Source: DASRTE01 sp035656095 (GTDB lineage Bacteria > Actinomycetota > Actinomycetes > Jiangellales > Jiangellaceae). From it: a stretch of DNA of 64,000 nucleotides. The notes below the pieces were generated by a model. That model worked only from the letters and a program-made list of their open reading frames with translations. It was not told where the DNA came from and searched no databases. The position numbers and the translations under genes were made by a program. The DNA is taken from the NCBI GenBank assembly GCA_035656095.1, contig DASRTE010000093.1, positions 1-64,000 on the forward strand, given 5' to 3'. Shown in pieces: positions 60,892-64,000 of this stretch (position 1 is its first letter; each line of letters starts with the position of its first letter).

Positions 60892-63800
60892 ATGCGTTGG
60901 ATCATCGAGTCGAGCCTCCGGTTCCGTCTGCTCGTGGTGGCAGTTGCTGCAGCGTTGCTTGGCTTCGGCATCGTCCAGTTGCGGAACATGCCGGTGGAGG
61001 CCCATCCAGAGTTCACGCCCCCGCACGTGGAGGTGCAGACCGAGGCGCTCGGATTGTCGGCCGCGGAGGTGGAGCAGTTGATCACTGTTCCGCTCGAGGC
61101 GGACCTGCTCAACGGGGTGGCGTTCCTGGACGAGATCCGCTCGGAGTCGATCCCCGGCCTGTCGTCGATTGAGATGATCTTCGAAGCCGGTACGGACGTG
61201 TTGAAGGCACGGCAGGTCGTGGCGGAACGGTTGACTCAGGCGCATGCCCTTCCACAGGTGTCGACACCACCGGTGATGATCGAGCCGGTGGCCTCCGCCA
61301 GCCGGGTCATGATGGTGGGCCTCTCCTCGCAGAGCATGTCCCTGATCGAGCAGTCGGTGCTGGCCCGGTGGAAGATCAAGCCGCGCCTGATGGGTGTGCC
61401 CGGCGTAGCGAATGTCTCTGTCTGGGGCCAGCGAGAACGTCAGCTTCAGGTGCGGGTGGACCCACAGCGGCTCGAGGACAACGGCGTGTCGCTCGTGCAG
61501 GTCATGGAGTCGACGGGGAACGCGCTGTGGGTGTCGTCGCTCAGCTTCGTCGAGGCGTCGACGCCTGGGACCGGCGGGTTCATCGACACGCCGAACCAAC
61601 GCCTGAGTGTGCAGCACATCTCCCCGATCGTGAACGCCGAGGACCTCTCGCAGATCACCGTCGAGGGCACCAACGACAGGATTCTCCGCCTGGGCGACAT
61701 CGCCGAGGTCGTGGAGGACCACCAGCCACTGATCGGAGATGCGGTCGGCACGGACGGCGCAAGCCTCATGCTGGTCATCGAGAAGTTCCCCGGGACCAGC
61801 ACTCAGCAGGTCACCAAGGACCTGGACGCGGCGATCGCGGCTCTCGCCCCCGGGCTGCCGGGCGTGCAGATGGACACGACGGTCTACCGGCCAGCCGGCT
61901 ACCTCGATAGTGCCATCGGCAACCTCGGTTTGGCGCTGCTGATCGGCCTCTTCCTGTTGCTCGTGGCGCTCGTCCTCATCCTTTTCGACTGGCGGGCGGC
62001 CATTATCAGCATCGTTACCATTCCGCTGTCCCTGGCTGCGGCCGGGGTCGTGTTGTACCTGCTGGGTGCCACGATCAACGCGATGGTCGTGGCAGGCCTG
62101 GTGGTTGCGATCGGTGCTCTGGTCGCCGATGCCGTCCTCGACGTCGACAACATGCAACGACGCCTACGGGAACACCGACAGCAAGGCGAATACGAGGGCG
62201 CCGCCCGGTCGGCCGCCGGCGCCGTGCTGGACGCCGCGCTCGAGATGCGCGGTTCGGCGCTCTTCGCAACGTTGATCATCCTGGTCGCGGCAGTTCCGGT
62301 GGCGCTGCTCGAAGGGTTGACCGGATCGTTCACGCGGCCCCTCGTGCTCTCCTACGCGTTGGCGGTGCTCGCCTCGATGGTTGTGGCGCTGACCGTGACA
62401 CCCGCACTGGGGCTGCTCTTGTCTTCTGGCGATCGGCGCAATCGTGCCGAGTCGCCGATCATCCGCTGGCTGCAGCCGCGCTACAACCGGGCCCTGACCT
62501 CGGTCGTACGCAACTCTCGATGGGCGTATGTTGCCGTCGCTGCGCTCCTGTTGGCAGGCCTCGCGACGCTGCCGCTTCTGCGTACGCCGCAACTGCTCCC
62601 CCCGCTGCGGGAGCGGCAGCTGGTGATCGAGTGGGACGGCGCGCCCGGCACGTCGCATCCGGAGATGTCACGGATCGTGGCCCAGGCGAGCAACGAGCTG
62701 CGCGACATCTCCGGTGTCCAGGACGTCAGCGCCCACGTGGGCAGGGCGATCACGTCCGACGAAGTGGTCGGTGTCAACTCCAGCGAGCTTTGGATCACCA
62801 TTCGGCCAGACGCCGACTATGAGCAGACGGTGGCTGCGGTACGCGAAGTGGTCAGCGGGTACCCAGGTCTTACCGGGGATGTCGAGCTCTACCCGGAGCA
62901 GCGCATTCGAGAGGTTCGGACGGGTGTGGATGAGGACCTCGTGGTGCGTGTGTTCGGCCAGGACCTGTCCATCCTGCGTGCGAAGGCCGAAGAGCTACGC
63001 GAGGCCATCAGCGGGATAGACGGCGTCGCCGACCCCACCGTGGATCTGGGCGTGGAGGAGCCAACGGTTGAGGTCGAGGTCGACCTGGCGGCGGCGCAGC
63101 GCCACGGCATCAAGCCCGGCGACGTCCGTCGCGCGGCGGCCACGCTGTTGTCCGGCGTGGCAGTCGGAAACCTCTTCGAAGAGCAGAAGGTCTTCGACGT
63201 CGTCGTGTGGGGGGTACCGGAGATCCGGCAGAGCGTGACCGACATCCCTGAGCTGCTCGTCGACACACCGTCCGGCGGTCATGTGCGAATGGGGGACGTC
63301 GCCGATGTACGAATCGTCTCCGCGCCCACGGTCATCCGTCGCGAGTCGGTGGCGCGCGTCGTGGACGTGGCGTTCAACGTGAGCGGACGCAACGCCGGAG
63401 ATGTGATGGCCGAGGTCGACCGTGCCGTCAGGAACGTCGAGTTCCCGCTCGAATATCACGCGGAGTTGCTAGGGCAGCTGATGGAGGAACGAAACGCTGC
63501 TCAGCGCACGTTCGGGTACGCGATCGCCGCTGTGATCGGAATCCTGCTCCTGCTCCAAGCGGCGTTTCGCAGCTGGCGGTTGGCGCTGATGCTTCTCCTC
63601 ACTCTGCCGGCCGCATTGGCTGGTGGAGCGCTGGGGGCGCTGGCCGGCGCACGAACCTTCACGCTTGCCGCAATGCTCGGCTTCCTGACCGTGCTGGGAA
63701 TCACGGTCCGTCACGGCATTCTGCTGGTTCGTCAGTATCGGGAGGCGGAGCTCGGCGAGCCCCACGCCTCTCGTGACGACCTGGTCGTCCGCGGAACCCG

Positions 63801-64000
63801 GGAGCAGTTCGCGCCCATCCTGCTGACCGCCGTGGGGACGGCGCTGATGCTGGTGCCGCTCCAAGTACTCGGGAACGAGCCGGGTCTCGAGGTGATCCGG
63901 CCGGTGGCCATCGTCGTACTGGGCGGGCTCGTGACGTCTGCCTTCTTCACTCTGTTCGTCCTACCGACGTTGTACCTGCGGTTCGCATCGACACCGGAAC
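60892..64000 (+). CDS. RND-family efflux transporter, C-terminus outside window
   Basis: A resistance-nodulation-division transporter of the CzcA/CusA/AcrB fold, with about 1,036 codons visible, so only the end is cut off. It starts MRWIIESSLRFRLLVVAVAAALLGFGIVQLRNMPVEAHPEFTPP. Two large periplasmic-type loops (about 35-330 and 555-855) are each followed by a transmembrane bundle. The TM4 region GALVADAVLDVDNMQRRL carries Asp residues usable for proton relay. It belongs to the HME-like cation group by its N-terminus, but metal specificity cannot be shown. No membrane-fusion partner is seen upstream. The divergent two-component system may control it. Confidence 0.88.
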   Translation, partial: MRWIIESSLRFRLLVVAVAAALLGFGIVQLRNMPVEAHPEFTPPHVEVQTEALGLSAAEVEQLITVPLEADLLNGVAFLDEIRSESIPGLSSIEMIFEAGTDVLKARQVVAERLTQAHALPQVSTPPVMIEPVASASRVMMVGLSSQSMSLIEQSVLARWKIKPRLMGVPGVANVSVWGQRERQLQVRVDPQRLEDNGVSLVQVMESTGNALWVSSLSFVEASTPGTGGFIDTPNQRLSVQHISPIVNAEDLSQITVEGTNDRILRLGDIAEVVEDHQPLIGDAVGTDGASLMLVIEKFPGTSTQQVTKDLDAAIAALAPGLPGVQMDTTVYRPAGYLDSAIGNLGLALLIGLFLLLVALVLILFDWRAAIISIVTIPLSLAAAGVVLYLLGATINAMVVAGLVVAIGALVADAVLDVDNMQRRLREHRQQGEYEGAARSAAGAVLDAALEMRGSALFATLIILVAAVPVALLEGLTGSFTRPLVLSYALAVLASMVVALTVTPALGLLLSSGDRRNRAESPIIRWLQPRYNRALTSVVRNSRWAYVAVAALLLAGLATLPLLRTPQLLPPLRERQLVIEWDGAPGTSHPEMSRIVAQASNELRDISGVQDVSAHVGRAITSDEVVGVNSSELWITIRPDADYEQTVAAVREVVSGYPGLTGDVELYPEQRIREVRTGVDEDLVVRVFGQDLSILRAKAEELREAISGIDGVADPTVDLGVEEPTVEVEVDLAAAQRHGIKPGDVRRAAATLLSGVAVGNLFEEQKVFDVVVWGVPEIRQSVTDIPELLVDTPSGGHVRMGDVADVRIVSAPTVIRRESVARVVDVAFNVSGRNAGDVMAEVDRAVRNVEFPLEYHAELLGQLMEERNAAQRTFGYAIAAVIGILLLLQAAFRSWRLALMLLLTLPAALAGGALGALAGARTFTLAAMLGFLTVLGITVRHGILLVRQYREAELGEPHASRDDLVVRGTREQFAPILLTAVGTALMLVPLQVLGNEPGLEVIRPVAIVVLGGLVTSAFFTLFVLPTLYLRFASTPE

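Noticed and set aside
60658..62157. A 499-codon minus frame in front of and inside the RND gene
   Set aside because: The plus strand encodes a complete RND N-terminal half here; the minus frame is its shadow.

Overview
The window is GC-rich actinobacterial chromosome. Markers are the gene order rpmG-hadA-hadB-murB beside tRNA-Trp-secE-nusG, actinobacterial RpoB/RpoC architecture, frequent GTG starts, and AGGAG-type ribosome binding sites. I cannot fix the genus. The proteins look like the Nocardioides/Jiangella/Streptomyces side of the phylum, and this is an inference.

About 7.9-44.7 kb is one very long minus-strand information-processing block. In transcription order it reads secE-nusG-rplK-rplA / rplJ-rplL / rpoB-rpoC / rpsL-rpsG-fusA-tuf / rpsJ (S10, spc and alpha clusters merged) through secY-adk-map / infA-rpmJ-rpsM-rpsK-rpsD-rpoA-rplQ-truA. 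Internal promoters can be read before rpoB, rpsL, rpsJ and infA. Hairpins lie after rpoC, tuf, rplL and in the rplJ leader. Two accessory loci interrupt the block: a DUF1707 protein between map and infA, and zinc-ribbon plus DUF559 genes between rpsL and rpoC.

The left flank (1-7.8 kb) carries a secreted multi-module amylopullulanase cut by the window edge, an ABC-F ATPase, a small membrane protein and a secreted 5'-nucleotidase-family phosphoesterase. Right of secE come tRNA-Trp, then a plus-strand aminotransferase and adenosine deaminase. They are followed by minus-strand murB, an MFS exporter, a MaoC dehydratase pair, rpmG, tRNA-Met and tRNA-Thr.

From about 51.1 to 56.1 kb is an accessory patch. 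A DUF2784 gene is followed by a frameshifted ClC chloride-channel gene, an ion-channel remnant, a YrhK-like membrane protein and glutamate decarboxylase. A second truncated copy of the DUF2784 3' end then follows, with a tRNA-like remnant nearby. This looks like an acid-stress islet inserted with a flanking duplication, and it is the strongest structural anomaly here. The window ends with a CofE-like protein behind a 9-bp iterated promoter, a MurJ-type flippase, a NarL-type two-component system and a nearly complete RND transporter.

Repeats not explained by genes are: a TGACANGTCG motif clustered in three gaps; a 20-bp-armed hairpin overlapping the stop codons of two unrelated genes; a 24-base element shared by the rpsJ and rpsL leaders; and a 39-bp minisatellite inside rplJ.
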